From: Hetaerina americana
Lineage: Eukaryota; Arthropoda; Insecta; Odonata; Calopterygidae
DNA: 64,000 bases
Direction: 5' to 3'
NCBI GenBank assembly: GCA_022747635.1
Contig: JAKTNV010000010.1
Coordinates: 43,830,027 to 43,894,026, forward strand
The position numbers and the translations under genes were made by a program. How positions within the stretch are numbered: position 1 is the stretch's first letter; each line of letters begins with the position of its first letter. This document shows positions 24,010 through 37,159 of this stretch, in pieces. The notes beneath the pieces are model-generated. The model worked only from the letters and a program-made list of their open reading frames with translations, ran no database searches and had not been told where the DNA came from.

Positions 24010-26743
24010 AGAGGACATCACCAGCGTCACCCATTCTGGGTACTTTTTCCGATCCCAAACCTCCCTGTGAAAGGATTTAGACGCTATTTGTCCTCTGAAG
24101 TTGACAATTTAGCATACCGTGCGGTTAAGGATGTATGATTTATCCTTGCTTGGTAAAAATAAATGTATAATTTTAAATTGGTGCTTAGAGTGAATCATCA
24201 TCATCAGTAGTTCAATTCTAAGATTGATTAACAGCAGCCCTCCATTCTTGTCTATTCTCTTTCAATTCCCTTCACCTCCCGGTAGATTTTCTGTTTTACG
24301 CCCTTCCTAATTTGTTCTTCATGTACTTAGTCTATTGGTCATCTTCGCGGGATCTTCCTTCGATATTCCCTTTCATTACGTTTCAAACGAATCCATTGTC
24401 CCTCAAGGTTTGCTCAATCCCTCCCTTATGTCTTCCTTCTCTTAAGAGTTATCTCCATATAATGATCCATTTCGTCTTCTCCTCTTCTGCATACTTCCTC
24501 GTTCCTCACTTAATCTGTCCATTTAATCTTCAGCGGCAATCTTCAGATTTTCAACGGCTTCCATTCTTCTCTGGTCCGCTCATGATAAGAGGGAATTACA
24601 TATAATATTAATCGGGAGCACTTACGTCTTTCTCACGGCAATGGCCATTTTTTATGTTCTCCGTAGCATCCTACATCGGGAGTTGTTACTGTATTCGTTT
24701 TCGCAATCGCCCCGCGGCATCCACCGCCACTTCAGAGAGAATGTGCCCGCTCGTCCTCGTGCAGCGAGTGATATCGGGTCCCGCCCGGGCCCGTCCGACG
24801 GTATAATCGGCCCGGATTCTTGCCGGCGGCCATGCATGCAGCCGCAATGCACCACAGACACGCGCGCACCGGAATCGGCGCGCCGGGCCCCTCGTTCCTT
24901 GCTTCCTTCCACTTTGCGAGCTTGCACCCAACCACCACATCCACATATCCCACCCACCCCTCCCGGTGTCCTCAGTTCCGTCTATGGCCTCGACCTTTGC
25001 CCTGAATCCTCTTCGCTCGTTACTCGGCACGCCAGCCAGCCATGCCCTCCTGCCTCAGTCGCTTTGAGGGTGGTGGTGTAGGTACGATGCGTTTCACGGA
25101 CACGCAACGAGCACTTCCCTTGAAGGAAAGGTGCGCAAGAGTACATTCCTCAACCTATGAGATCCAAGTGCTTTAAAGACAAAGGCTGCGATGCAATGAT
25201 TAGTGTTTTCCAAATAATTCTTCCTTGGCAGGGAGCTTTGGCAGTGAAGCATTTATTTATCGCCTTATTCGCCCGTGGCATTCAGTTCGCTTGGCAGTCG
25301 AGTGGCCAAAGTTCGATTCTGGGTTCGAAGGTCTCGTGTTCAAATGAGAAATATGCGGTTTTGATTCCGAGAGATGACTCTGCCACCAGCATTGTGGACA
25401 ACCGGATGTGTGCTTGATCTAAAACGTCAAGAAACAACAGACCATACATGTATGCTTTAACTAGTATTCTTCTTTTTCTATAGATTGACTCCGGGGTTAA
25501 CATTATTTTGGGCCGCATTTATAGGGACCTTATAATGTTTATTTGCCAATTCTCGTCTTTACGTGATGTATTCAATTTGTGGAAACATTGAGTTAATTTT
25601 CAGCTCTGTATGATTTTGTGAAACGTGACATTTTAACTTCGATATATCGCCGCCAATACGTCGTAGAAATAAATAGCAACTTGAAATGAAATGAATATCA
25701 GGAAGCATTTCTGTGATGTGAAACAGCGTGCCAATTTCTGAATCCGAAAATATCGTTGAGTGATTGAAATTACTAATATGCTAACGGGAAACGTGTAACC
25801 AACCTCAACGCCTTTAATGTAGAAACTACCTCGGTTTTATGATCTAATAATAATAATTTTTTTAAATAATATAAGATAATGCTTTTATTAGCGAAAACTC
25901 TTATTATTTTTATGATTTGTTGAAACGTCCTGGTGATATACAGTGTATATCAATAAAAATGTACAGAAAATCAATAAGTACGTGGATATTATACACGTAC
26001 GTATTGATTTTCTTGACATTCCTTGAGAATGGCTTAAAGGGAGTCCGATGTATGGATATGTGTATGCTGCAAATCTCCGGGTGCGCTTATGAATGCGGAG
26101 AGCATTGTTGTTGACGGAGAGGCCCCGCCGATCTCTCCAATCCTTCCCGCAACCCTTCCCCCAACCCTTCTGCCTTAAACCCCGGCCGATTGCGCCGAAA
26201 CGTGCGCGCGGGACGACTGTCCCTTTGGCACTGCGGGGAATAAGGGACGTGTGCGCGTCGGACCTCCTCTTTTTTTCACACTCCGTAAACATTGGAGGAT
26301 GCAGGTCAGACCTCGTTAGACTCGGCCTCCTTTTTTTCGTTCGGGAAGCCGGCTGGCGAAATTATTTCTCACGACCTCGACCGAAGGCGCTCATATTTTA
26401 TTTGCCGCACCCATTCCGGGAGAAGGAACGGCGAGGTAGCGCTGAAAATTTCAGTTGGAGACCTCGAGACCTAATATGTTTCCCCATTCTCGTATTAGCG
26501 ACCATTTTGGGAGGGGGAAACAATTTTACCTTTTGAGGGATGGTTATGGGCGCAATTTCTCCTTTGTGCATTCATGATTCATCTCGCGGGTGCACACCAT
26601 CTTCCAATGCGATTCGAGTCAAGAATTATTAGGTGTGCATGAGTGATTATCTATCAAAATTCCGGGGGCATTCTTTCACTTGGGCGTTGTAATTTATTTA
26701 GAAAGCTTGTAGAAAACATTCTGGGTTATATGTGTAATATATC
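24010..26743. other. No recognised gene; CpG-rich patch at 24720-25080
   Basis: The patch has frames open on both strands with Pro/Arg/Ser-rich peptides and no family signature. A second GC-rich patch is at about 26100-26250. Possible regulatory islands, not supported further. Near 25276-25330 there is a weak tRNA-like resemblance that I did not accept. Confidence 0.4.
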
Positions 26744-26974
26744 ATAAATTGGACAGCAACAAACAATATAGAAACACAGAAAAAGATCACTCACACGTTA
26801 TTTCTTGATCATTTCGACGGAAATCTACTCCGTCTTCATCGGAAGATATAGCAGCAGTCATTACTTCTATATCTTCCGATGAAGACGGAGCAGAATTCCA
26901 TCGAAATGATCAAGAAATAACGTGTGAGTGATCTTTTTGTGTGTTTCTATATTGTTTGTTGCTGTCCAATTTAT
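26744..26974. repeat. Foldback repeat with 107-bp arms and paired hammerhead-like cores
   Basis: Left arm 26744-26850 and right arm 26868-26974 are reverse complements with four mismatches by eye, separated by 17 nt. Each arm holds a core that, read outward from the centre, gives CCGATGA, A, then a GACGG/CCGTC stem II (the right arm has CCATC) and GAAATG. The second box base is C where hammerheads have T. Blocks CACTCACACG and TTGCTGTCC, or their complements, are shared with 17041-17208 and 18097-18298. The right side continues through ACTTCCGTGT and TCGACGAAATCATC into (TA)n. Confidence 0.85.
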
Positions 26975-27008
26975 TATTCGGCACTTCCGTGTTACGTCGA
27001 CGAAATCA

Positions 27009-28624
<1,616 letters not shown>

Positions 28625-28745
28625 ACGATGAAAGATTTTGTACTTTTCCTCAGACTTTACTATAAGATTTTCCTCAGTTGATGATGTCGTAAGCCGGTGA
28701 AACGCGCGTTGTATCTTAAAAATAAAATACGAGAAATCTTTTAAT
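28625..28745 (+). repeat. Hammerhead-containing foldback family, copy 2
   Basis: It shares with the 5004-5158 and 60083-60259 copies an AAAGATTTTGTACTTTTCC block on the left and an ATCTTTTAAT block followed by GATATCAA on the right. The right arm has lost the GTGGAAAAGTAC block. It contains the hammerhead-like motif at 28672-28715. Confidence 0.65.
28672..28715 (+). ncRNA. Hammerhead-ribozyme-like motif
   Basis: The core box reads TTGATGA at 28678-28684 (first C changed to T). Stem II GTCG/CGGT with loop TAAGC is at 28686-28698. GAAA is at 28699-28702 and is followed by a perfect palindrome ACGCGCGT, which could be stem III formed within one molecule or between two. GTATC after it could form stem I. 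The C-to-T change in the core would be expected to reduce activity. Confidence 0.5.
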
Positions 28746-28964
28746 ACGGATATCAAATAATTCCACCCAGTGAAGCCTGAAACCGTAGAGCATAGAAATG
28801 TATTCACCAATTTTATTCTTTTTTAAAACTATTCCATTACGTGTTCCTGTACATTATTGGTTGTTGGTGACCCCTATGGGTAGTTAAAATTTCAAGTACA
28901 CATAAGTACATTTTTTATCGACACATAACAATCCAAAACCAAACCAAAGACAGGCAAAGTTGTC

Positions 28965-29214
28965 AACGTGGAGGTCGGTTTATAAGGTGAGCGTATAGCT
29001 TATCTAGTACTAAGCCCTCTGGGATGTGGAATTCACACATCGGGTTAAGGGGACCAGTTCTTTTCCCTGTTCCACCTTGGGTTTTCCATCAATATCTGGC
29101 ACTCGAAAAATGAATGCGTAGGTGAAGATGAGGATTCCCAGAGGCATTTCCGGGAATCAAACGCCGTGCTCCGGTTGGTAGCCCAACTCTCCACCCACTA
29201 GATTACCACTCCCT
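28965..29214 (-). repeat. tRNA-derived SINE, family A
   Basis: Minus-strand element. The tRNA-like head is at about 29214-29148, with box A TAATCTAGTGGGTGG and a box B-like GGCGTTTGATTCCCG. The body follows with AACTGGTCCCC, GTGTGAATTCCAC and GGGCTTAGTACT blocks and an AAACCGACC end near 28970. The same head and body order is seen at 45492-45755. SINEs are non-coding and depend on a LINE for movement. Confidence 0.75.
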
Positions 29215-31689
29215 TAAAATGCAATAACGTAACAAATAAAAGAGGAAAAAGGAACGACGATACATTACGTCGTATTAGTAGGAGATCGAATGCTTAATTA
29301 TCTGCTTGCGCACGCCACAAGAGGAAATTAAAATACAATAGATACCTGAACTATTGCGTAGTAAACTGAGACAATGAAGTTGCATTCTTCGTAGGATGAG
29401 ATAAGTTGGCTCTAAAGCTCATAAATTACCAGTAGTCAATAGTTGTTGCATATATAGTAATTTAGGCACCTGATTAGACTAATAATGTATGCGTAACAAA
29501 ATGTTGATTCTTGTTGAAAACTGTTGGACAGCCATTTGCTTGAAAGGATAAAAATAATAATCGCTACATAATCGGACGTGATGATCCTTAAATTAAATAT
29601 CTACTCGTACTTTTATATTTATTTCTATCGAGGGACTATTTTGGAAAGGTTCGAAATAAATCAAGGAGGGAGTATGCTACTGTTAAGTTGTTCCACTCTA
29701 TTTAAAATAGGAAAGGCTCAGCCAAAGGAGAGGATTTGCATCTCAAGTATTTCGCAGCTTATTATCATTTCCTCCTTTAATTTATTTGCTCGTTACCATC
29801 TTCTCCCTCCATTGTGCATATTCATTTGTCTTGAGAGTATTTTTAACGCAAAATTCCCGACTGTTATATGCAAACGCTAGAAGGCGGACATTAAGCTGGG
29901 CATGATTTGTGTACAACAGGTACGTAGGAAGATTGATCACTTACAAGTTGAAATTAGGAGCGGTTCTTATAGGAATTGCTCAAGGTTTTTCTGCGATTCC
30001 TTTTATGCATAGCGTGTTACGTTGAATTGCCTAGAAGTCGGAAGAGAGAATTAATCTTTTCTGAATTTTAATGCCGGTTTGTTACATTGATACAATTCAA
30101 TATTGATAGTGTACAAAATCGACATTCTTTCATTTTTAGATTTATTTTAGTTGCGGTGCGTGCATATGCTTTTTGAGTCATACGTTTATTTTATATTAGA
30201 TCAGTTTTAAAATAATGGTGCAAAAATTATTGAGAGAGTAATGCGGATGTTTTTTTTAAATTAAGCATTAATCTTTATCAGTGAGTATTGCGAAACGCCA
30301 CAGCTGTGACTAAAATTCAACAAGCCATTCTGTTTTGACTTAATAATTGATGGACTCGAAATACCCTAGTTGCCGTTAATGATCTCTCCTGCTTCCTCAT
30401 GGGCCAAGGATAATGATGATTTAAGGCGATTAGGCCAACGCTATGACGCCCATGAGAGGCAATTAATATGTTTGCGGCAAAGTGACCTGGAGACTGAGGT
30501 GTGTCACCAATTCAACCGCAGAGAAGTGCAAATATTGAAACATAAAGGGCGTCGCCCGCTTGATGTCCGCTCAAACGTGGACTGCGAATACCGAGTCCTG
30601 GGGTCGTCCGGAAAATTAGCATAATATTTTTTTTAATTTCTTTGCTACCCCTTGATCGTGTATTTTGTTTCGTTCTTTGTGTAAGAAATTGTTTCATTCA
30701 GAAAGAAAGCTAAAAAAGAGGATTGGTCCTATCTGTCGCCATCAAAAAGAATATGTGGATCTTAATGTTAATAAATCAGCAGCATTTATTTTATTGCTTT
30801 GTTACCATTTGTAGGGTAGTGCATTCATGTAGAATATTCCCTACCTGCGCTCTGCTCCCATTAAAAATTTTCGTATGCGGCTACTTGAAGTATACGCTAC
30901 AATTCACGTTCTTAGACGACCCATAAGTGTACATGTACTCTCTGTAAGTCTCTATTTCTACATGAGAAAATAAAATAGTGAAAACTGGAATATAATTATT
31001 TTATGCAGTATCTAGTCATTGATTATTATGATGCAAACACGGCATAACCACAAACATATGATTTTTGAAACTAATGTATCGCAATGTTGTTCCTGCTGGC
31101 GAATTAAAATTTCATATACATTATGAAGAAAGAATCTACGAAAGCAGTCGTCATTTATCTCGATTATGGAATGATCGTGTTTTCGGAAAGCAAGATTATT
31201 CCTAGAAATTACATCAATGACTATAAAGCTATAGCTTTTATCTAGCAATCACTTCTTTCGAAGAGCATCTTGGTTTTGTATGCGACATCCAAATTGGCGG
31301 TGTTTTTAATTTCGAAATTCTTTTTTAATGCGTTGAGCTATCAAAAATAGCATAAATTTTCTTGTCCATCACTATACTTTTGGCTGCTTTTTTTAATTCG
31401 AGTAAATTCCACCCTGTGGCGGTCGGACCAGATTAAACGCGCCGATGATCTCCACAATCTTCGCGTGCGCTGAGTACATACCCCACCACGATTGCAGAAA
31501 ATATAACTCATTGCTCACTATCATCAAGATAAAGGAGTAAAAAAAAATGATGCCAGTCGCCCGCGGTCCTAAACAGTGACTAACCATTTTTACGCCCATT
31601 GAAAACCTTGTACGGCCACCGCAGGAGAAAATCGTTAATCGTCCACGATCAAAGAACAATAATGCTTCCGATCTCCCTGTGATACGCTC
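29215..31689. other. No recognised gene
   Basis: AT-rich sequence. A frame at 30370-30624 is unremarkable and matches no family. No RNA gene or repeat recognised. Confidence 0.45.
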
Positions 31690-32650
31690 CGGTGCTGACA
31701 TACCCCACCCACCTCCTATGACTCCTTTTCTCCCACCCACTTCGCTGCACCTCCTGCACCAGCTAGGCACCCTGAACAGAGTGGGGCGGGGCGAGGGCAG
31801 CGGAGGGGTCGGCCAGGGTCGTCGACCTATGTACTCCCGCGCGCCTTTCTTTAGCCCTGCTCTGCCCACCCACCCCTAACCACCCCCTCCCGCCTCTCAC
31901 TCCGCCTTCCTCCTCGTAGAGAGAGAGCCTCCGGGACCAATCTCGTTCCTCCTCAACCCCTTCCCCCCCAGCAAACTCTTACCTGCTCCCCGCCCTGTCT
32001 AATGTCGCCCCCCGACCTCCCTCCCTCCCTCCCTCCCTCCCTCCCTCCTTTCCTGCTCGCCATCGTCGCCACCGACCGACCTCTCCAGCCCGCCCGCCGC
32101 GTCTGCACGGAGGAAAAGCGGGCAGCCCCCTTTGTCATTCCCTGCCCCTCCTTTCCCGTCGACCGCCGCACACACCCCCCCCCCCACCATTGCCTTCTTC
32201 ACGACCCGCGCTCTCTTTTTCTCTCGTTTTCCGCAGAGTGGAGCGCCAGAGGGTCGGTGGGCGCGAGATGAGGGGAAGGGAGGCGTGTTAGGCGGTGTTG
32301 TGTCCCCCCCCCACACACACACACACAAACACACGCCTACTCCACCCTCCTCCCCGCTTCATTTGCGCCATCCCCTTTGTCGCCTTGCTGAAATACAATA
32401 GAAACAGTCGTATCTCTTCATCACTCCCTCTCTCTGTCTTTCTTCTCTTCTCGACGGTGCAACAGTGCCCTGGAGTCGCGAGGCGAGGAGTCTCGCGTTT
32501 CCTCGTGAATGAACGGAGGCGCCGTTTCCTCCTATTCCTCCCACCCTCTCCCACCTCGCCCTCCGTTTCCCCCCTCCCTTCACGGCAGCACCATGTGCTC
32601 GCGCGCGGGGAAAGAGCAGCGCTGGCCGGCACCGGCGTCCCTCTTCTGGA
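31690..32650. other. Long pyrimidine- and CpG-rich island
   Basis: Nearly 1 kb of C/T-rich sequence with many CpGs, a (CCCT)n tract at about 32015-32047, C runs and a short (CA)n run near 32310-32330. Many overlapping frames are open on both strands because of composition. This is the largest such island in the window and a candidate promoter or first-exon region, but no start or splice signal could be supported. Confidence 0.4.
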
Positions 32651-35094
32651 CAGCTGAGCGACTGAATAATTATTTTATTTCATTTTTTTAACCTTTCCCT
32701 CGCCCGATTTAGAAAATGGCTCGCGACGCTGCGAACGTTTCCCCCACCCTTCTTCCCCCGCAGTCCCACTATGCTTCTTCCCTGCCCTCACCCGTGCGCT
32801 CGTGAGGCTCCGGGAACGAGGGCCTGAGAAACTCGGACCGCCGCCGATCCAAGGCCCTTAGGCAACTTCGTTGGCGGAACGTTCATTCTCAGAGCAGTTA
32901 TGCGGTATCTTCCCCGTAGAAGCGCCGTGCGAAGTCGTGTTCGGGTTAGAAGACAGGGAATGTGACCGCCGCTTTCGGACAGAAACGTCTCTTTACCTCA
33001 CCGCTAAGGATGATGCCCCAAAAGTACAGCTTTAAGGACTGGATTATTTTTTTGCAAATATTGCATTCATTGATTGATTTTGAAACGTTACCGTCAGATG
33101 TGTGCATTATAATGTTAGTTGTTCTAGTGATATGTATGGGGTTGATTTATCCAAATTGGAGAATGAAAAAATAATGTTTCCGGTGGATATAAAAACTTAA
33201 TTCCCTCTTGTGCCACCATGTTTGCTCGTGTAAGACGAAATACGCCTCGCAGTAATTAATTTTATTTACGGAAAAATGCAATGTTTTTAATTCTTCATCA
33301 TAAGCGGAATGATTTATTTTTCGTGGTATTTCGATTTGCACGTTTTACATTGATCAAGCCAATATAACGTATTATCATGACTGTCCTGGGAGTATATAAC
33401 TTCCCGGCACTGCTTAATCTGACACCAAAGACTTTTAACACTTGCATTACAATTAAATTATTTAGCTCCTCATTTTTCAACTTTTCCTTTATACGCCGTC
33501 CAAAAAGAATATCCCTTTCCTTTTTACCTTCCCTCATTATAACAGTAATAATTGTTCGTTATTCCAATGTCATTTCAATTTTCATATTATCTAAAATCAA
33601 TAGGGAGACATCGCCACGAACTCAGAGATAATATCTGAGGCGGCTAATTGCTATTATTGTTATCATAATTTTTACGTATTGTTTTGCTTCATTGAAAATC
33701 GCATTATTCTGCAGTGTTATATCTGTCACAATCTCAAAAATTGATTTCACGTTTGACGTTGGCCGCGAGATATGTGCGGTTTAAATGATAGTCATAATAC
33801 CCGGATGTGACTAAGAGGATGAGTTAGATATTAAATCCAATTTAAATTCCATCTTAATTTGTCCAGATCTATCATTTATTGCGAAATAAGTTCTTTTTTT
33901 TACGAAAAACAAACCGAACATCTTCTATCGCGCTCTGAAATTCCCGTAAAGAAATGTAAAATTTCCGTCGCATTCTTAGCAGCATGAGGAATGGAACAGA
34001 GGTTATGCGAGATGCAAGCTCCAATGGTGGGAGCTTGGCCGATGCGACGATTACTTCCGGTACGTGTGGGCATGCGTGCCTGCGGAGGCGGTCATCAAGG
34101 GGAGGAAGGGAGTGCCGTGTTGTACAAGGGTGCAAGCGTGGACCAGTGAAATGTGAATGGACTCTCTCACTCTCCCTCAACCTCTCTTCATAACCTTTCT
34201 CTACATCCCTTTTCCTCTTCTACTCTCTTCATATCTCTCAATGCCACTCTTCTTTCCTCCCCCTATTTTTCTCTCTGTTCACGTCTCCCTCCCCCTCCTC
34301 CGCCCACTCTCTCATTCTCCCTCTCACCCTCTCCCTTTTTCTACTTTCCTCTTTTTCTCTCCCTCTTTCAATCTCGCTTTCTCATATCCTCCCTCTCTTT
34401 CCTAATCTGCTACCCCCGAACATTTTTATTAAGCAGACGAAATTTAATCGTACGTTATGATTCATATAAGATTCCTGAATGATTCTCGCATAAGTTAAAT
34501 CATTCAACTCTTCTGAATTGGTTCTTTGTACTCGTTGTAGTCGTGGTGATTCAAATTGAAATGAAATCATTTCGAGAATCACAACCAGCTGAGGTGTTTA
34601 ATGACGCGAAGATTGTCGGTGGAATGGAATCAAATGTGTGCATTCCTCGTTAGCGATTGGTATGTACAATATTTGTACAATCGTTCTGCCTCGAATTACT
34701 GTTATTCTTTCTTAATCTCGATTCATACTTGGTCATTATTATATACCTAACGTATAATGTTTCGTGGATTAGTAGCTTGTAACTATTTACATGTTCATGG
34801 GACGTTTCATATTTCATGGGACGTGCATTGTTTTATAATGTTAAATGTTATTAGTAAGTCAACGTAGCTATTCAAATATTTTCTGTTACAATCTCTCATT
34901 AGAATAAACGAGTCTATCGCATAAGTCAATTTTTTATCTTTCTCTGCTAACCAATATTGGCTACTTCATTTGTTGATTTATAACCGATAATTCTGTTTTA
35001 AGTAGTGTAAAATTCAGTTAGAATGCAGGAAAATAAAGCATTGTGAAAAGTAAAGCAGTGTAAAATTCAACCCTCATTATTTTGGGCAGTTTGC
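32651..35094. other. No recognised gene
   Basis: CpGs continue to about 32900, then AT-rich sequence. A strongly pyrimidine-rich tract runs from about 34155 to 34400. Nothing else recognised. Confidence 0.45.
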
Positions 35095-35335
35095 GGAATG
35101 GTAGCCTAATGAGCGTTTGGCTATTGACGTAAGGATCCTTGTTTGGATGGCTTTAAGACTCCATTGGGAAAATCCATCGGAAATCCTAACTGAGCTATTT
35201 CCTGAATACCCGAACGTCGCCGGAATCCGAAACGTAGTTCAATGAAGGAAACTGCACCTCCAGAACCTAAATGAGTGAATTACTATCTACTTAGGACCGA
35301 GTTCTGGTTGAACTCGATCGTTGCGAATCAAAATC
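35095..35335 (+). repeat. Diverged SINE family A copy
   Basis: A box A-like GGTAGCCTAATGAGC starts near 35100. The body has GGAAACTGCACC, AGTGAATTACT, CTTAGGACC and GGTTGAACTCGATC in the order seen in family A. Box B is not clear. An old copy. Confidence 0.45.
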
Positions 35336-35430
35336 AATTTTCTAATTTATTTAAGATCTGGTGCTTTCCCGACGTATTTGCTTCATGAAGTTTTCTCGGG
35401 TATTCCACCGAGTCAGGGGATCCAAAATTG

Positions 35431-35475
35431 GCCTACGTTTCGATGCCCGACTTGTGCATCGTCCTCAGGGTAGAT
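35431..35475 (-). ncRNA. Hammerhead-ribozyme-like motif, long stem II
   Basis: On the minus strand: CTGAGGA (35468-35462, matches consensus CTGANGA), C, stem II GATGC/GCATC with a 9-nt loop, GAAA (35441-35438), then CGTAGG. The ACGT after GAA is a loopless palindrome, which suits stem III formation between two RNA copies. CC/GG next to the core could start stem I. The core boxes are intact. No flanking inverted repeat was found here. Confidence 0.55.
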
Positions 35476-36985
35476 GTCTCGATTGATTGCTATGGTCGGG
35501 GTGATTGATAGGTTCAGATTCATTTAAGAAGTCTAAATGAACGTCGTTTTCATTTTTCTCCTGACATAAGGGAGCATAGGCCACACCTCATGATGTGTCG
35601 TGGGCTGGTATCCTTGTCTTTTATGTTGAAAAATTGCAGTAATTCATATATAAATAAAATGTGCTTAATTTTTTTTCACATTTCCGAAGATATCTCGTAT
35701 ATCCTTTTCTCACGCTCAACAGTCGAGTTGAGTACATTATTTTTTTCGGCTTTTTCTTGTTTCTTTTGGGTAACCTGACTGCATAAAATTATTCCCCGAA
35801 GAATATCGGGGCGATACGCTTTCAGTAAACGTGTCGGTCCATTTCACAGAGCATATTTTCATTCCGGTCGATGCACAGAGCCGAGTGATGGGATATCCCG
35901 TTGAAATATTGGATATTTATCACCACATGCCCGGTCTCTCGTTCCAGTTTACTCATTTCGACGGCTCCAAATCGATTAAGTTTCCCCCTCAAAAAACAGT
36001 GATTCATGCTTTTGCACCGCGGGGAATTTCTCGGAACTCCGGATGCATGTTCTCGGAAATGAATGGTGGGTCGGCCATCATTATGCAAGCGACTCGGGAC
36101 GCCGTGTGGTTTCGTTGGCTCTGGCGAAGCCATTTCACTTGATCGCATGTTTGTGGGGAATTGAAAAAAAGTGTATCGGAGGCATCTTAACTGTTCCCCA
36201 AACGAAACTAAAATTTGCATCGCTCGGTGAGATTTAATTGGAAGTGATGTCTATTGAGGTATTAATTGCCAGAAATTGTTGGATGAATAAAATCAATGCC
36301 CTTTGGAGGCCCAATTCAGACACGACAGAACTAGTTATTAGCTGAAATTGAGCATCATAAGAGATAATTCCAGTATTCTGATAAACTTATATCGTTTCTC
36401 TGCCTTTTTGTGAACTTTTCTTTTGGTTCTGTAGTATGCTTGTCAATTTTTTTCGGATAGATGAGGTATCATCTTCATTAAACCTAACAATTGATTATTG
36501 AAGGGCGTTCTTGATTAACGGAGGCTTTTTTTGCCTTCATCTCGGAATTCGGTAGCAGGTAACAGTCATATTTTAAAAATGAAATCTAGGTGGTCATGGT
36601 TCGGAAGATTTGTTACCATTAGAAAGCTTCGGGGGATTCAAATCTGGTATCTCATTTGCAAATGCATTTGCATATATATATAAATATTATTCCGGCCTGT
36701 ATAACAAAACAATTAGGAGAGGCCGGTTGATCCAGAGCTCGCGAATACTAATCTTTCCTTGATCATAGCTTTCCTTTTCTCTTTTTGAAAGAGTTAATCT
36801 TGAGTTCAGTTGACGTTCAGTTGGCCTTCTTTATTGTGCCAGACCAGACCATTTGCAGTAAACCTATAACTACTCCTTCGGATTCACATCCTTTAGAGGC
36901 AGAATTGGTATTTGTGTTGTGGTAATTTTTAATAAGGTTGGTAGGGTGACAGGATAGTTCAGTTGTCTTGTTGTATTTCAAATAC
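35476..36985. other. No recognised gene
   Basis: A frame pair at 35822-36220 is open on both strands over 300 bp, but no family is recognised on either. Otherwise AT-rich. Confidence 0.4.
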
Positions 36986-37091
36986 TTTTTTTTTCTTTTT
37001 TTATTATTTTTATTTATTATTATTATTGTTTTTTTTATGGTTTTTTTTCCGTAGAGTTCATTGTTATAATTTTTTTTTATTTATTTATCAA
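36986..37091. other. T-rich low-complexity tract
   Basis: T runs and TTA units next to the poly-T at 37092-37105. It may be the decayed outer part of the LINE A-tail (minus strand) or independent low-complexity sequence. Confidence 0.5.
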
Positions 37092-37105
37092 TTTTTTTTT
37101 TTTTT
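37092..37105 (-). other. LINE poly(A) tail
   Basis: Fourteen consecutive T on the plus strand, downstream of the minus-strand ORF2 stop. Confidence 0.7.
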
Positions 37106-37159
37106 ACTTGGTGAAAGCTCATTTATTTGGTAGTAAGGGTGAAGTGATGGATACATTTC

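Noticed and set aside
25276..25335. tRNA-like sequence with GGCAGTCGAGTGG and GGTTCGAAGG
   Set aside because: Box spacing and stems do not fit a tRNA, and no matching repeat body was found.
26180..26210. GAAACG in a GC-rich stretch as another hammerhead core
   Set aside because: No CTGANGA-type box lies at the right distance upstream and no stem II can be drawn. Other isolated GAAACG words (for example near 25090, 30290 and 42710) were rejected for the same reason.
35822..36220. Overlapping frames of 132 and 103 residues on opposite strands, considered as an exon
   Set aside because: No recognised family on either strand, no convincing splice sites, and both strands are open.
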